This document shows, piece by piece, positions 44,611-52,691 of a DNA stretch of 64,000 bases. The notes beneath the pieces are model-generated. The model saw only the letters and a program-made list of their open reading frames with translations. It made no database searches and was not told where the DNA came from. A program made the translations under genes and the position numbers. The stretch lies in contig DDRT01000020.1 in assembly GCA_002343185.1 (NCBI GenBank), forward strand, positions 184,120 to 248,119. Reading direction: 5' to 3'. Each line of letters begins with the position of its first letter. Position 1 is the stretch's first letter. The stretch is from Deltaproteobacteria bacterium UBA2409. GTDB lineage: Bacteria; Bdellovibrionota_C; UBA2361; DDRT01.

Positions 44611-44627
44611 CTTGCACCCTTTTTGCA
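44611..44627 (+). promoter_or_regulatory. Sigma-54-like promoter of the flagellar rod operon
   Basis: CTTGCACCCTTTTTGCA matches the -24/-12 consensus (TGGCAC, 5 nt, TTGCA) with one mismatch in the first G. It lies 30 nt before the flgB ATG. Sigma-54 control of middle flagellar genes is common. An enhancer-binding activator was not found in the window. Confidence 0.55.
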
Positions 44628-44656
44628 TCCTATTCCTTAGACGTCAAAGGACTGAC

Positions 44657-45067
44657 ATGAAAGTATTTTTCGATAACCTATTTGCAGAGAGAACTAAAGG
44701 TCTTCATAAGGCTATGGATCTAGCCTCGAAAAGGCACGAGGCTATTTCAAGCAATATCGCGAATGCTGAGACCCCCCACTACCGTGCAGTGGATGTGGAC
44801 TTTGCAGGGGAATTAGATCGCGCTTTCAAAGTTCAAAATCAAGAAGCATTAAAAAAAACCAATTCCAAACATATGGATGTTGGTGGATTTGGGGAATCCC
44901 ATCTAATTGCAACTTTATCAGGAGTCACAAAACCTGATGGAAATAATGTGGATATCGATATCGAAATGGGTCGGATGAACAGAAACAGATCGATGTACCA
45001 GAACGCAGCAGCAATGATGAGATCAACAATGTCATTCCTAAACTTAATTTCAAGGCAGACTTCGTAG
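44657..45067 (+). CDS. flgB: Flagellar basal-body rod protein FlgB
   Basis: A 136-residue rod protein from the ATG at 44657, the start that has AAAGGA upstream and follows the sigma-54-like promoter; the longer frame would begin inside the promoter. The rod-protein signature SSNIANAETPHYRAVDVDF is near residue 30, and the C-terminal helix ends FLNLISRQTS. It forms the proximal rod. It begins the operon. Confidence 0.93.
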   Translation: MKVFFDNLFAERTKGLHKAMDLASKRHEAISSNIANAETPHYRAVDVDFAGELDRAFKVQNQEALKKTNSKHMDVGGFGESHLIATLSGVTKPDGNNVDIDIEMGRMNRNRSMYQNAAAMMRSTMSFLNLISRQTS

Positions 45068-45076
45068 GAGGAATAA

Positions 45077-45505
45077 ATGTTTAACTCAATTGATGTACTA
45101 GCAAAGGGACTAAGCGCAGCAAGATTGAGGATGAATGTATTAGCCTCAAATATTGCAAATGCTGAAACGACAAGAACAGAAGAAGGTGGGCCTTATAAGA
45201 GAAAAGATGTTGTTCAGGCATCTGTAGGTGTAGAAACCTCCTTTGCTTCTCAATTAGATAGGGTGTCGCTAGCTGAACCTCAAGTTGTTGCAGTTGTTGA
45301 AGATAATAATGACCCAAGAAAAGTATTCAATCCTTCACATCCTGACGCAAACAAGGAAGGATATGTTGAGTATCCAAACATAAATGTTGTTCAAACAATG
45401 ACTGATATGATGAGTGCTACAAGACTTTATCAGGCAAATATTACAGCAATCGACTCTGTTTCTCAGATGTCACAGGCTGCAAGAGATATCGTGAGGACTA
45501 TATGA
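45077..45505 (+). CDS. flgC: Flagellar basal-body rod protein FlgC
   Basis: A 142-residue rod protein. ASNIANAETTRTEEGGPYKR near residue 23 and the C-terminal ATRLYQANITAIDSVSQM are family marks. AGGAGG precedes the ATG, 9 bp after flgB. It overlaps fliE by 4 bp. Confidence 0.95.
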   Translation: MFNSIDVLAKGLSAARLRMNVLASNIANAETTRTEEGGPYKRKDVVQASVGVETSFASQLDRVSLAEPQVVAVVEDNNDPRKVFNPSHPDANKEGYVEYPNINVVQTMTDMMSATRLYQANITAIDSVSQMSQAARDIVRTI

Positions 45506-45804
45506 TAAAGGGAATTGATTCGTCGATAATCAAGGAGATTAAGGGGGTTGCTACACCTCAAGTCGAGCAGACTAAGAGTGATGTATCGTTTAAGGATATG
45601 CTTAAAGATGCATTAGTTGAAGTTGATTCCTTAAGAACTGACTCAGATAAAACTGTTGCTGACTTTATGACCGGAAGAAATGGAGTACAGCTACATGATG
45701 CAGCTATAGCGTTACAAAAAGCTGATACTGCATTTCAATTAATGAATACAATTAGAACAAAGATAATTCGTGCTTATGAAGAAGTAATGAGGACACAGGT
45801 GTAA
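45502..45804 (+). CDS. fliE: Flagellar hook-basal body protein FliE
   Basis: A 100-residue protein linking the MS ring to the rod. The C-terminal half (HDAAIALQKADTAFQLMNTI, then AYEEVMRTQV) is the family pattern. It lies in the conserved flgB-flgC-fliE-fliF order. Confidence 0.93.
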   Translation: MIKGIDSSIIKEIKGVATPQVEQTKSDVSFKDMLKDALVEVDSLRTDSDKTVADFMTGRNGVQLHDAAIALQKADTAFQLMNTIRTKIIRAYEEVMRTQV

Positions 45805-45807
45805 CGT

Positions 45808-47451
45808 ATGGCTTCAATGGATCTTAGTGCAGTATTTTCTAATCTGGTAGCTAACTATGTAAGGCTACCTTTAATTCAAAAAATAATGTTCCCTCTTTTA
45901 ATAGCGGGCTCCGTATTTGCAATAATTGCGATCTCAAGATGGGCTCAGAAGCCAGATTATGCCATTCTTTATTCTGACCTTAGCTCAGCCGACTCAGCAG
46001 CAGTAATTGAGAAGTTAAAAGCAGATAAGATTAAATATGAAATTCGCGGTGATGGCAGTTCAATTGCTATATCACCTGCTTCAATGGTTCATGAGGTAAG
46101 ATTGACTTTAGCCTCTGAAGGAATTCCAAAAGGAGGGACCGTAGGATTTGAGCTTTTTGATACTACAAGTTTAGGAACAACTACGTTTGTTGAAAAACTA
46201 AAATTTCAACGAGCACTTCAAGGAGAGCTAGAAAGAACTATAGCCTCAATTGATGGTGTAATGGGGGCAAGGGTTCATGTCGTGCAACCCGAAAAGACAG
46301 TTTTTGCAAAAAGCGGAAATCAACCATCAGCCTCAGTGCTACTTAGGTTAAGACCAGGAACTGAACTAGCTGAAAAGCAGGTTAAGGGGATAGCAAATCT
46401 AGTTGCAGGAAGTGTTGAAGGACTAACGCTTGATCAAGTCACAATAGTTGATATCTACGGGAATCTTTTGACCACAAAGGCTAAAGATAAAGAGTTTGGA
46501 GTAGAAGCAACAAGGCTTCAGTATCAGGATAAATTAGAGCAGAGCTACGTCGAGCGAATTGAGCAGATGCTCTCAAAAGTTGTTGGCCCAGGAAAAGTGA
46601 TAGCACGTGTGACAGCAGATATTGATTTTTCCCAGAATGATAGAGAAGAAGAAAGCTATGACCCAGGTGGCGCAGTAGTAAGGTCAGAAAGATCTATTGA
46701 AGAAGGAATTGCTCAAAGTGCACGTGGAGGAGGAATTCCAGGGGTAATTTCGAATATTGATGCAGCTCCATCCCTATTAGGTGCTCCTGATTCAAGTAAA
46801 GAGAACCAAAGTAGAGCAGAACAAGTTAGAAACTTTGAAGTTTCAAGAGCAATAAGCAGAAGTTCAACTCCGAGAGGTAAGCTTACAAGACTGAGTGTAG
46901 CTGTCATGGTAGATGGGACTTATGAAGCACCGGTAGGTGCTGCTCCAGATGCACCAAAGGAGTTTTCACCTTTATCTCAGGATAAATTAGCTCAGATTGA
47001 GCAAGTTGTTAAAAGCGCAGTTGGCTTTAGCCCTGATAGAGGTGATACAGTAACTGTAGAGAATGTACCATTCTTTACTCCTGACCAGTCGCTGATCTCT
47101 CAGCTTGAAGAAGATTCAAAGAACGCATTTATCTTCGATATGGTCTCAAAAGGGGTTCCGGTAATCTTTATACTTCTATTCTTCTTGGTGATTGTAAGAC
47201 CACTAGTTAAGTTTTTAGTGACACCAAGTGAAGCTGAGGTAGATCTTTCAAGACTTCTTCCTACTGGTATTCAGGAGCTAGAAAGAGAGCTTGCTCAAGA
47301 AAGATCAAGACCTGAGATTCCACAGTTCGAACCGACTGTTGATCTTGAGCAGCTTGAAGAGTTAATGGCCGAGAATTCCAAGATGGTAAAAGATAATCCT
47401 CATCAAGCAGCACTTTTAATCAGGTATTGGTTAAATGATGGGAGGCTATAG
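45808..47451 (+). CDS. fliF: Flagellar MS-ring protein FliF
   Basis: A 547-residue ring protein. Two membrane segments flank the periplasmic part (about 25-45 and 445-470). Ring-building motifs include KPDYAILYSDLSSADSAAVI and ARVHVVQPEKTVFA. The C-terminus carries the FliG-binding pattern NPHQAALLIRYWLNDG, so FliG should exist, but the gene that normally follows, fliG, is missing here and fliH begins at the next base. Confidence 0.94.
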   Translation: MASMDLSAVFSNLVANYVRLPLIQKIMFPLLIAGSVFAIIAISRWAQKPDYAILYSDLSSADSAAVIEKLKADKIKYEIRGDGSSIAISPASMVHEVRLTLASEGIPKGGTVGFELFDTTSLGTTTFVEKLKFQRALQGELERTIASIDGVMGARVHVVQPEKTVFAKSGNQPSASVLLRLRPGTELAEKQVKGIANLVAGSVEGLTLDQVTIVDIYGNLLTTKAKDKEFGVEATRLQYQDKLEQSYVERIEQMLSKVVGPGKVIARVTADIDFSQNDREEESYDPGGAVVRSERSIEEGIAQSARGGGIPGVISNIDAAPSLLGAPDSSKENQSRAEQVRNFEVSRAISRSSTPRGKLTRLSVAVMVDGTYEAPVGAAPDAPKEFSPLSQDKLAQIEQVVKSAVGFSPDRGDTVTVENVPFFTPDQSLISQLEEDSKNAFIFDMVSKGVPVIFILLFFLVIVRPLVKFLVTPSEAEVDLSRLLPTGIQELERELAQERSRPEIPQFEPTVDLEQLEELMAENSKMVKDNPHQAALLIRYWLNDGRL

Positions 47452-48198
47452 GTGACTACTTTAGCCGACTTTGAGGAGAAGCCTTATCAGGATGCAAGGT
47501 GGGAGGTCTTAAGTGAGATCGAAAATCCAAACGATTTCATGCCACTATCTTTGGAAAAAGTTGATTCACCTCAGTCCGTCGATGAAACAGGATTCTTTCC
47601 TGACTATGGGGGAAAAGTCGAAGGAAAAAAGCTTTGGCATAATCCACAAGGAATAATTGAAGATAAAGAAGAAGATTTAGTTCCTAAAGTTTCACTCACT
47701 GAAGAAGAGCTGGCACAAAAGCTTGAGGCAGCAAGGAATGAGGGAAGAGCAGCTGCTCAGGCTGAAGCGAAAGAGATCTTTGAGGCTCAAGCAGCGCAGA
47801 TGAATCAAAGCTTAACTGCTATGTTTCAGGACATGAAAGCCCAACTTGATGCACATGGCTCTATTTTAGAAACAGAGGCAGTAAAGCTTTCTATTCATAT
47901 TGCTAAGAAATTGGTTACTGCTGCCGTTGAATTTAACCCAGAATATATAATTCATGTAGTTAAGGAGGCTCTATCTCATGTAAGGACAGCCTCAATTTCT
48001 CAAGTGCGCGTAAGTCCTCAGGACTTAGAGTTTATAGAAGTTTTAGGATTCAAAACCCAAAAAGATTTTGAAGGGATCAGTTTTGTATCAGATGAGACAA
48101 TAAGAGCTGGCTGCATTGTAGAAACCTCAGCTGGAGAAATTGATTATAACTTAGATTCAAGTTTTGCCAGAATTCAGGAATCAGTGGTGAAAATATGA
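47452..48198 (+). CDS. fliH: Flagellar export ATPase regulator FliH
   Basis: A 248-residue soluble protein. The centre (about 80-130) is Ala-Glu-rich and helical (RNEGRAAAQAEAKEIFEA), followed by the family's C-terminal domain (LSIHIAKKLVTAAVEFNPEY, then GCIVETSAGEIDYNLDSS). It binds FliI and recruits it to the export gate. It starts with GTG directly after fliF and overlaps fliI by 4 bp. Confidence 0.88.
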   Translation: MTTLADFEEKPYQDARWEVLSEIENPNDFMPLSLEKVDSPQSVDETGFFPDYGGKVEGKKLWHNPQGIIEDKEEDLVPKVSLTEEELAQKLEAARNEGRAAAQAEAKEIFEAQAAQMNQSLTAMFQDMKAQLDAHGSILETEAVKLSIHIAKKLVTAAVEFNPEYIIHVVKEALSHVRTASISQVRVSPQDLEFIEVLGFKTQKDFEGISFVSDETIRAGCIVETSAGEIDYNLDSSFARIQESVVKI

Positions 48199-49499
48199 AC
48201 TTTGCCGAGGCTTCAAGCATTGTTTCATTGTCTAGCCCTGTTGAGCTAAGAGGTACGATCACTGATGTTGCAGGGACAGTTATTGAAGCCACAGGGCCAT
48301 TTGTTTCAATAGGATCCCAAGTAGAGGTTAGATCTGGACTGGAAAAGATACCTGCTCAGGTTGTTGGATTTAAGAAAAATCGAATGTTGCTAATGCCATT
48401 TTCTGAACCACAAGGTATATCTCCAGGTGCAATTGTAGCTGCCTCTGCTGCTCCAAGCAGTATCTTGGCTTCTGATAATTTACTAGGGCGAGTAATTGAT
48501 CCATTTGGAAATCCGATCGATGGAAGACCGCTTACGATTGAAGGTACAAAAGTTCCACTATATAGAGACCCTCCAAACCCTGTTAAAAGAGCAAGAATCT
48601 CTGAGCCTTTCGATACGGGGATAAGATCTTTAAATACCTTTACAACCTTAGGGCTCGGCCAAAGAGTAGGAATCATGGCTGGCTCTGGAGTTGGAAAATC
48701 GACTCTATTAGGAATGGTAGCAAAATTCTCCTCAAGCGATGTGAACGTAATCGGGCTTATCGGAGAGCGGGGTAGAGAGGTAAGAGAGTTTATTGAAAGA
48801 GATTTAGGTCCTGAGGGACTAAAGCGATCAGTAGTAGTTGTAGCAACAGGTAATGAGTCAGCACTTCTAAGAATCAGAGCAGCATATATTACAACTGCAC
48901 TTGCAGAATATTTTAGAGATCAGGGTAAAAAAGTGGTGTTGATGATGGACTCTGTTACAAGACTTGCAATGGCTCAGCGTGAAATCGGGCTAGCAGTGGG
49001 CGAGCCACCAAGTACAAAAGGTTATACACCATCTGTATTTGCAATGCTTCCAAAGCTTCTTGAAAGAGCAGGTACATGTGAAGGGAAAGGCTCAATCACT
49101 GGTATCTATACAGTATTAGTCGAAGGCGATGACATGAATGAGCCAATTGCAGATACAACACGCGGTATTCTTGATGGGCACATAGTTCTTTCAAGAAGAC
49201 TTGCGGCAAAAGGTCAATACCCATCTATAGAAGTAAACGAAAGTATCTCAAGGGTAATGAGCGATCTTCTTCCTGTTGAGGCTTTAAAACTAATCTCTGA
49301 TGCAAGAGATATAATCGCAACTTATCGTGAAACAGAAGATCTAATAACAATAGGAGCCTATAAGCCTGGGCAAAACACAAGAATAGATAGAGCAGTGAAG
49401 CTATATGAGCCTCTGATGAAATTTTTAAAACAAGGAACAACTGAAGCAAGTAACCTACAAGACTCTTGGAAAATTCTATCTGGGATACTTGCATCATGA
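48195..49499 (+). CDS. fliI: Flagellar export ATPase FliI
   Basis: A 434-residue F1-beta-like ATPase. The Walker A motif is AGSGVGKSTLLGM, VVLMMDSVTRLAMAQREIGL is the Walker B region, and GEPPSTKGYTPSVFAMLPKL is a FliI/SctN signature. It is the only export ATPase in the window and could in principle serve either the flagellum or the Sct-like gate at 8-14.5 kb. Confidence 0.95.
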   Translation: MNFAEASSIVSLSSPVELRGTITDVAGTVIEATGPFVSIGSQVEVRSGLEKIPAQVVGFKKNRMLLMPFSEPQGISPGAIVAASAAPSSILASDNLLGRVIDPFGNPIDGRPLTIEGTKVPLYRDPPNPVKRARISEPFDTGIRSLNTFTTLGLGQRVGIMAGSGVGKSTLLGMVAKFSSSDVNVIGLIGERGREVREFIERDLGPEGLKRSVVVVATGNESALLRIRAAYITTALAEYFRDQGKKVVLMMDSVTRLAMAQREIGLAVGEPPSTKGYTPSVFAMLPKLLERAGTCEGKGSITGIYTVLVEGDDMNEPIADTTRGILDGHIVLSRRLAAKGQYPSIEVNESISRVMSDLLPVEALKLISDARDIIATYRETEDLITIGAYKPGQNTRIDRAVKLYEPLMKFLKQGTTEASNLQDSWKILSGILAS

Positions 49500-49915
49500 A
49501 GAAGTTCAAGTTTCGTCTAGAAAGAATTCGCCAACTAAAGGAAGCTGAAAAAGCTGAGGCCATGAGAGCATTAAAAGTAGTTTTGGCTAAACGTGCGGAG
49601 ACAGAGAGTAGGCTAAATGAGCTAATACAGGCTTGGGGAGAGGGAGATGTTCCTACAACCAGCAAAGTAGAAGACTTTGTTTTAGATGCTCAGTATCGAG
49701 CAAGACTAAAGGCACAGGTAGCTAAAACTAGGTCAGATTTAGAGCAAATTGAAGCTTCCGTAGAGCAACATCAAGCATCTTATAGAGAGGCGCATCGTTC
49801 TGCTCAGGTTTTTGACAACCTTAAAACCAAGGCAAAAGAGCAGTACGAAGAGATGATAAAACAAGAAGAGGCAAAATTTTTAGACGAGTTATCAATTCAG
49901 AGGCACTATGACTAA
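49496..49915 (+). CDS. fliJ: Flagellar export protein FliJ
   Basis: A 139-residue coiled-coil protein starting at the ATG at 49496, which overlaps the fliI stop as ATGA. It begins MKKFKFRLERIRQLKEAEK, the usual FliJ opening, and is helical throughout. It works with FliI and FliH on substrate delivery. It overlaps the next gene by 8 bp. Confidence 0.88.
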   Translation: MKKFKFRLERIRQLKEAEKAEAMRALKVVLAKRAETESRLNELIQAWGEGDVPTTSKVEDFVLDAQYRARLKAQVAKTRSDLEQIEASVEQHQASYREAHRSAQVFDNLKTKAKEQYEEMIKQEEAKFLDELSIQRHYD

Positions 49916-50615
49916 GAAAAGAACAATGTCGAGACAAGAAGCGCTTTCTCTTTACCAAGATATGGAGAGAACGATGGCTAAAGTTTTAAAGAACTCAGAA
50001 GAGTATGAAAAGGAAAAGGAGCTTTCAGGGCTTCAAGCTGCATTAAGACAAAAGGTAACCAAGGCTAGAACCCAAAGTATCTCCGGTCAAAGAGCAGCAG
50101 TATTGGTACTAACAATTTGTGCAGCGTTTAAGATAGGGTTTGCTGCATTAGATGTTGTTGGTGTTGGTTCTGTACCAAAAGCTCATGCTACTGTAGTAGC
50201 CTCATCAGCAGTTCCATTTTCTAAAGAAGAAATCACAGTTTTAACTTCTTTAGATTCAAGAAGAGCTGAGCTAGAAGAAAGAGCAAAGAGGATCGAAAAG
50301 AAAGAAGAAGAAGTAGAAAAACGTGATCAAGAATTTGCTGTAAGATTAGCTGAATTAAGAGATCTTTCATCAAGACTTAAACTTTCAAGAGACGAAGGCG
50401 CAAGAAAGAAAAGTTCTCAGCTTGATCAGTTGGCAAATGTCTATATTGCTATGAATCCAAAAGATGCTGCCGATCTTCTTGCTCAGCTTGATGAAGCTAT
50501 AGCCCTTGAGTTGCTTCAAAGAATGCCAGAAAAGAGAATGGGTCAGATCTTGCCATTAATGAGTCCAGATAGGGCACTTAGAATTACAAGAATGCTTAGT
50601 TCTTCGAAGAATTAG
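49908..50615 (+). CDS. MotE-like protein with MgtE N-domain
   Basis: A 235-residue protein with an N-terminal cytoplasmic part, one membrane segment (about 63-83), a periplasmic coiled coil (about 115-160) and a C-terminal MgtE-type helical domain (NPKDAADLLAQLDEAIALEL, MPEKRMGQILPLMSPDRALR). This layout fits MotE-like proteins, chaperones of MotC or relatives of FliG. It follows fliJ, as in several delta-proteobacterial flagellar operons. The MgtE-type domain is distantly related to the FliG middle domain, so a stator-related role is inferred. Confidence 0.78.
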   Translation: MTKKRTMSRQEALSLYQDMERTMAKVLKNSEEYEKEKELSGLQAALRQKVTKARTQSISGQRAAVLVLTICAAFKIGFAALDVVGVGSVPKAHATVVASSAVPFSKEEITVLTSLDSRRAELEERAKRIEKKEEEVEKRDQEFAVRLAELRDLSSRLKLSRDEGARKKSSQLDQLANVYIAMNPKDAADLLAQLDEAIALELLQRMPEKRMGQILPLMSPDRALRITRMLSSSKN

Positions 50616-50619
50616 TGAT

Positions 50620-50722
50620 TTTGGAGGTCAGGCCGGCCAAGTTTTCAGCAGTCGGCTTTCAGCAAACGGCTCACGGCAGTCGGAAAACTGATAACGGAGA
50701 GACGGAGAACAGGGAACAAAGA
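50620..50722. repeat. Partial palindrome plus segment shared with 37927-38031
   Basis: GGTCAGGCCGGCC at the start is a truncated copy of the palindrome family. CAGTCGGCTTTCAGCAAAC and GGAGAGACGGAGAACAGG resemble the segment at 37930-38031. No gene is seen. Confidence 0.65.
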
Positions 50723-50744
50723 AACAGAGTACCCCCTCTTATCT

Positions 50745-51173
50745 TCACCCACAAAGATAACAGATCGTAACCCCAGGATTGGCCTCAGAAACCTTAAATC
50801 TTCTTACAACATCAAGCTCTTCAAGAATTTTTGCTGTTTCTTTTTTTAATGTACCTGACCCTCTTCCATGAACAAACCAAACCTCGCCATAGCCAGCTAA
50901 AATTGCCTGATTAACACCAGATAAAATAAGATCTCGAGCCTCGCTCGAGGTTTTACCATGAAGATCTATCTCTAATGCCCCACTACGTTTAGTACCTCTT
51001 AGGTGTTGCTTTTGTGGTTTACTACCCTTAGATGGTTTTGCTTCTGAAAGTTGATCAGCTGAGCAAACTACAACTACCCCACGTGATTTTACCCTTATTT
51101 TGTTCTTTGAAATTGAGACTATCTCACCCGTTTGTTTTAGATTTTTAAGTAAGACAGTATCGCCTACCTTCAT
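50745..51173 (-). CDS. Smr-domain protein related to the MutS2 C-terminus
   Basis: A 142-residue protein. Residues about 1-45 form a KOW-like beta domain (VGDTVLLKNLKQTGEIVSI), and residues about 70-142 an Smr nuclease-type domain (EIDLHGKTSSEARDLILS, VHGRGSGTLKKE). The pair equals the last part of MutS2, but no ATPase part precedes it, so this is either a stand-alone Smr protein or a remnant of MutS2. Smr domains nick DNA or RNA. It overlaps tyrS by 4 bp. Confidence 0.83.
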   Translation of the reverse strand: MKVGDTVLLKNLKQTGEIVSISKNKIRVKSRGVVVVCSADQLSEAKPSKGSKPQKQHLRGTKRSGALEIDLHGKTSSEARDLILSGVNQAILAGYGEVWFVHGRGSGTLKKETAKILEELDVVRRFKVSEANPGVTICYLCG

Positions 51174-52393
51174 GATACTTCGACAAGAAAGTAACTCTTC
51201 TTTCCAGATCTTAAGATTAATACTGATCTATCCAGCCTAACAGATTCATCTGGATCACTGATCCGAGTGCCTTGAATATAAGCTCCACCAGCAGAAATTA
51301 GTCTTTTAGCCTCGCCTTTTGATTTAACAACTCCAGCTTTAATGAATAAATCAGAGGCTGAAAGCCTTTCATCCTTCGATACTCTTGAGTGTGGAACTTC
51401 ACTAAAAACCTCTTTTAGAAGAGTTTCAGGTAATTGATTTAGATCTCCTCCACCAAAAAGAACAGAAGTAGCGTTCAGTGCCTCAGCTGTTTTTTCTTCT
51501 CCATGGACTAGTTTTGTTACTGACTCAGCCAGCTCTTTTTGCGCAGTCCTTTTCTCAGGAGCTGCTTTAAATTCACTTTCAATAGCAGAAATATCATTTA
51601 GAGATTTAAACGAGAATATTTTAAGAAGCTTTATGACCTCATCGTCAGCTACATTTAATAGATATTGGTAACATTTGTATGGGGAGGTTAGTTTTGGATC
51701 TAGCCAGATAGCGTCAGATTCACTTTTACCAAATTTTCTTCCAGCTTTGTCGGTTAAGAGTGGCCAGCATAAAACCGAAGCCTCTCCACTAAGTTTCCTT
51801 CGGATCAGCTCAAGCCCTGCCGTCATGTTTCCCCACTGATCTGAACCACCAACTTGAAGCTTACAGCCATAGTTTTTGTATAGAAAAAGAAAGTCAAATG
51901 CCTGAAGAAGCATGTACGTAAACTCAGTAAAAGAAATTCCATCACCTTCGATTCTGTTTTTAACAGAATCTTTCGCTAACATGTAGTTAACAGTGAAATG
52001 TTTGCCTATGTCTCTAAGGAAATCCAAAATCGAAACGTTGTGAGTCCAGTCGTAATTATCTACGAACTTTGGAGTTATATTTAGCTTGGAAAATATTTCA
52101 TTTACCTGTTTTTTTTGTGCTTCTATGTTTGATTGTATCTCTGATCTATCAAGAAGTTTCCTTTCAGCACTTTTACCTGATGGGTCTCCAATGCTACCTG
52201 TAGCCCCACCAAAGAGAATTATAGGTTCAAAGCCTGCCTGAGCTAACCGTGCTGTAGTTAATAGCCCTACTAAGTTACCGATTTGAAGACTGGGAGCTGT
52301 TGGATCTATTCCTAAGTAAAAAGGGCAGGGTGTTAGAGCCTCTTTATTAGCTATATCAAATAATAGCCCCCGATTTTCAAGTTCGTCTAGCAT
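51170..52393 (-). CDS. tyrS: Tyrosyl-tRNA synthetase
   Basis: A 407-residue class I aminoacyl-tRNA synthetase from the ATG at 52393; the ATG 18 bases upstream would sit beyond the predicted -10 box. GIDPTAPSLQIGNLVGLL contains the HIGH-like motif, and GRKFGKSESDA is the KMSKS counterpart. The C-terminal S4 domain (FIKAGVVKSKGEAKRLISAG) binds tRNA. It is cotranscribed with the Smr gene and divergent from rpmG, sharing the promoter region. Confidence 0.95.
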   Translation of the reverse strand: MLDELENRGLLFDIANKEALTPCPFYLGIDPTAPSLQIGNLVGLLTTARLAQAGFEPIILFGGATGSIGDPSGKSAERKLLDRSEIQSNIEAQKKQVNEIFSKLNITPKFVDNYDWTHNVSILDFLRDIGKHFTVNYMLAKDSVKNRIEGDGISFTEFTYMLLQAFDFLFLYKNYGCKLQVGGSDQWGNMTAGLELIRRKLSGEASVLCWPLLTDKAGRKFGKSESDAIWLDPKLTSPYKCYQYLLNVADDEVIKLLKIFSFKSLNDISAIESEFKAAPEKRTAQKELAESVTKLVHGEEKTAEALNATSVLFGGGDLNQLPETLLKEVFSEVPHSRVSKDERLSASDLFIKAGVVKSKGEAKRLISAGGAYIQGTRISDPDESVRLDRSVLILRSGKKSYFLVEVS

Positions 52394-52396
52394 AAG

Positions 52397-52428
52397 TTGA
52401 TTCTGAATCAATTCTCATGCAGAATAAA
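52397..52428. promoter_or_regulatory. Overlapping divergent promoters of tyrS and rpmG
   Basis: For rpmG (plus): TTGATT (52397-52402), 17-nt spacer, CAGAAT (52420-52425), ending 9 nt before the ATG. For tyrS (minus): TTTATT (52428-52423), 17-nt spacer, CAGAAT (52405-52400), ending 6 nt before its ATG. The two elements overlap almost completely around a TTGATTCTGAATCAA palindrome, so transcription in the two directions should compete. Confidence 0.4.
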
Positions 52429-52434
52429 GCTGTT

Positions 52435-52644
52435 ATGGCAAAAGCAGCGAAAGATACGGTTTTTTTAGTCTCTACCGAAGGCACTAATGCCCACTATACT
52501 AACCGTAAGAACAAAAAGAAGTTTAAAGGTGAAAAAAAGCTAACTCTTAAGAAGTATGACCCTGTAGCCAGAAAACACGTCGAATTTGGTGAAAAGAAGC
52601 TTAGCAGGCTTAAGAAGAAATATAAGCCTGCTCAATCAGCTTAA
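52435..52644 (+). CDS. rpmG: 50S ribosomal protein L33
   Basis: A 69-residue ribosomal protein from the ATG at 52435 (MAKAAKDTVFLVSTEGTNAH). LTLKKYDPVARKHVEFGEKK is the conserved C-terminal block. The usual zinc cysteines are absent, so this is the Cys-free form. It is longer than normal (49-56) by a Lys-rich tail. There is no ribosomal-protein neighbour. Confidence 0.93.
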   Translation: MAKAAKDTVFLVSTEGTNAHYTNRKNKKKFKGEKKLTLKKYDPVARKHVEFGEKKLSRLKKKYKPAQSA

Positions 52645-52654
52645 TTCACTAGCC

Positions 52655-52683
52655 TTGCAATTTCGCCATCAAAATTCTCTACT
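52655..52683 (+). promoter_or_regulatory. Candidate promoter of gcvT
   Basis: TTGCAA, a 17-nt spacer, then TCTACT, ending 8 nt before the ATG at 52692. No glycine riboswitch core was seen in the 47-bp upstream region. Confidence 0.35.
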
Positions 52684-52691
52684 AACGGCTA

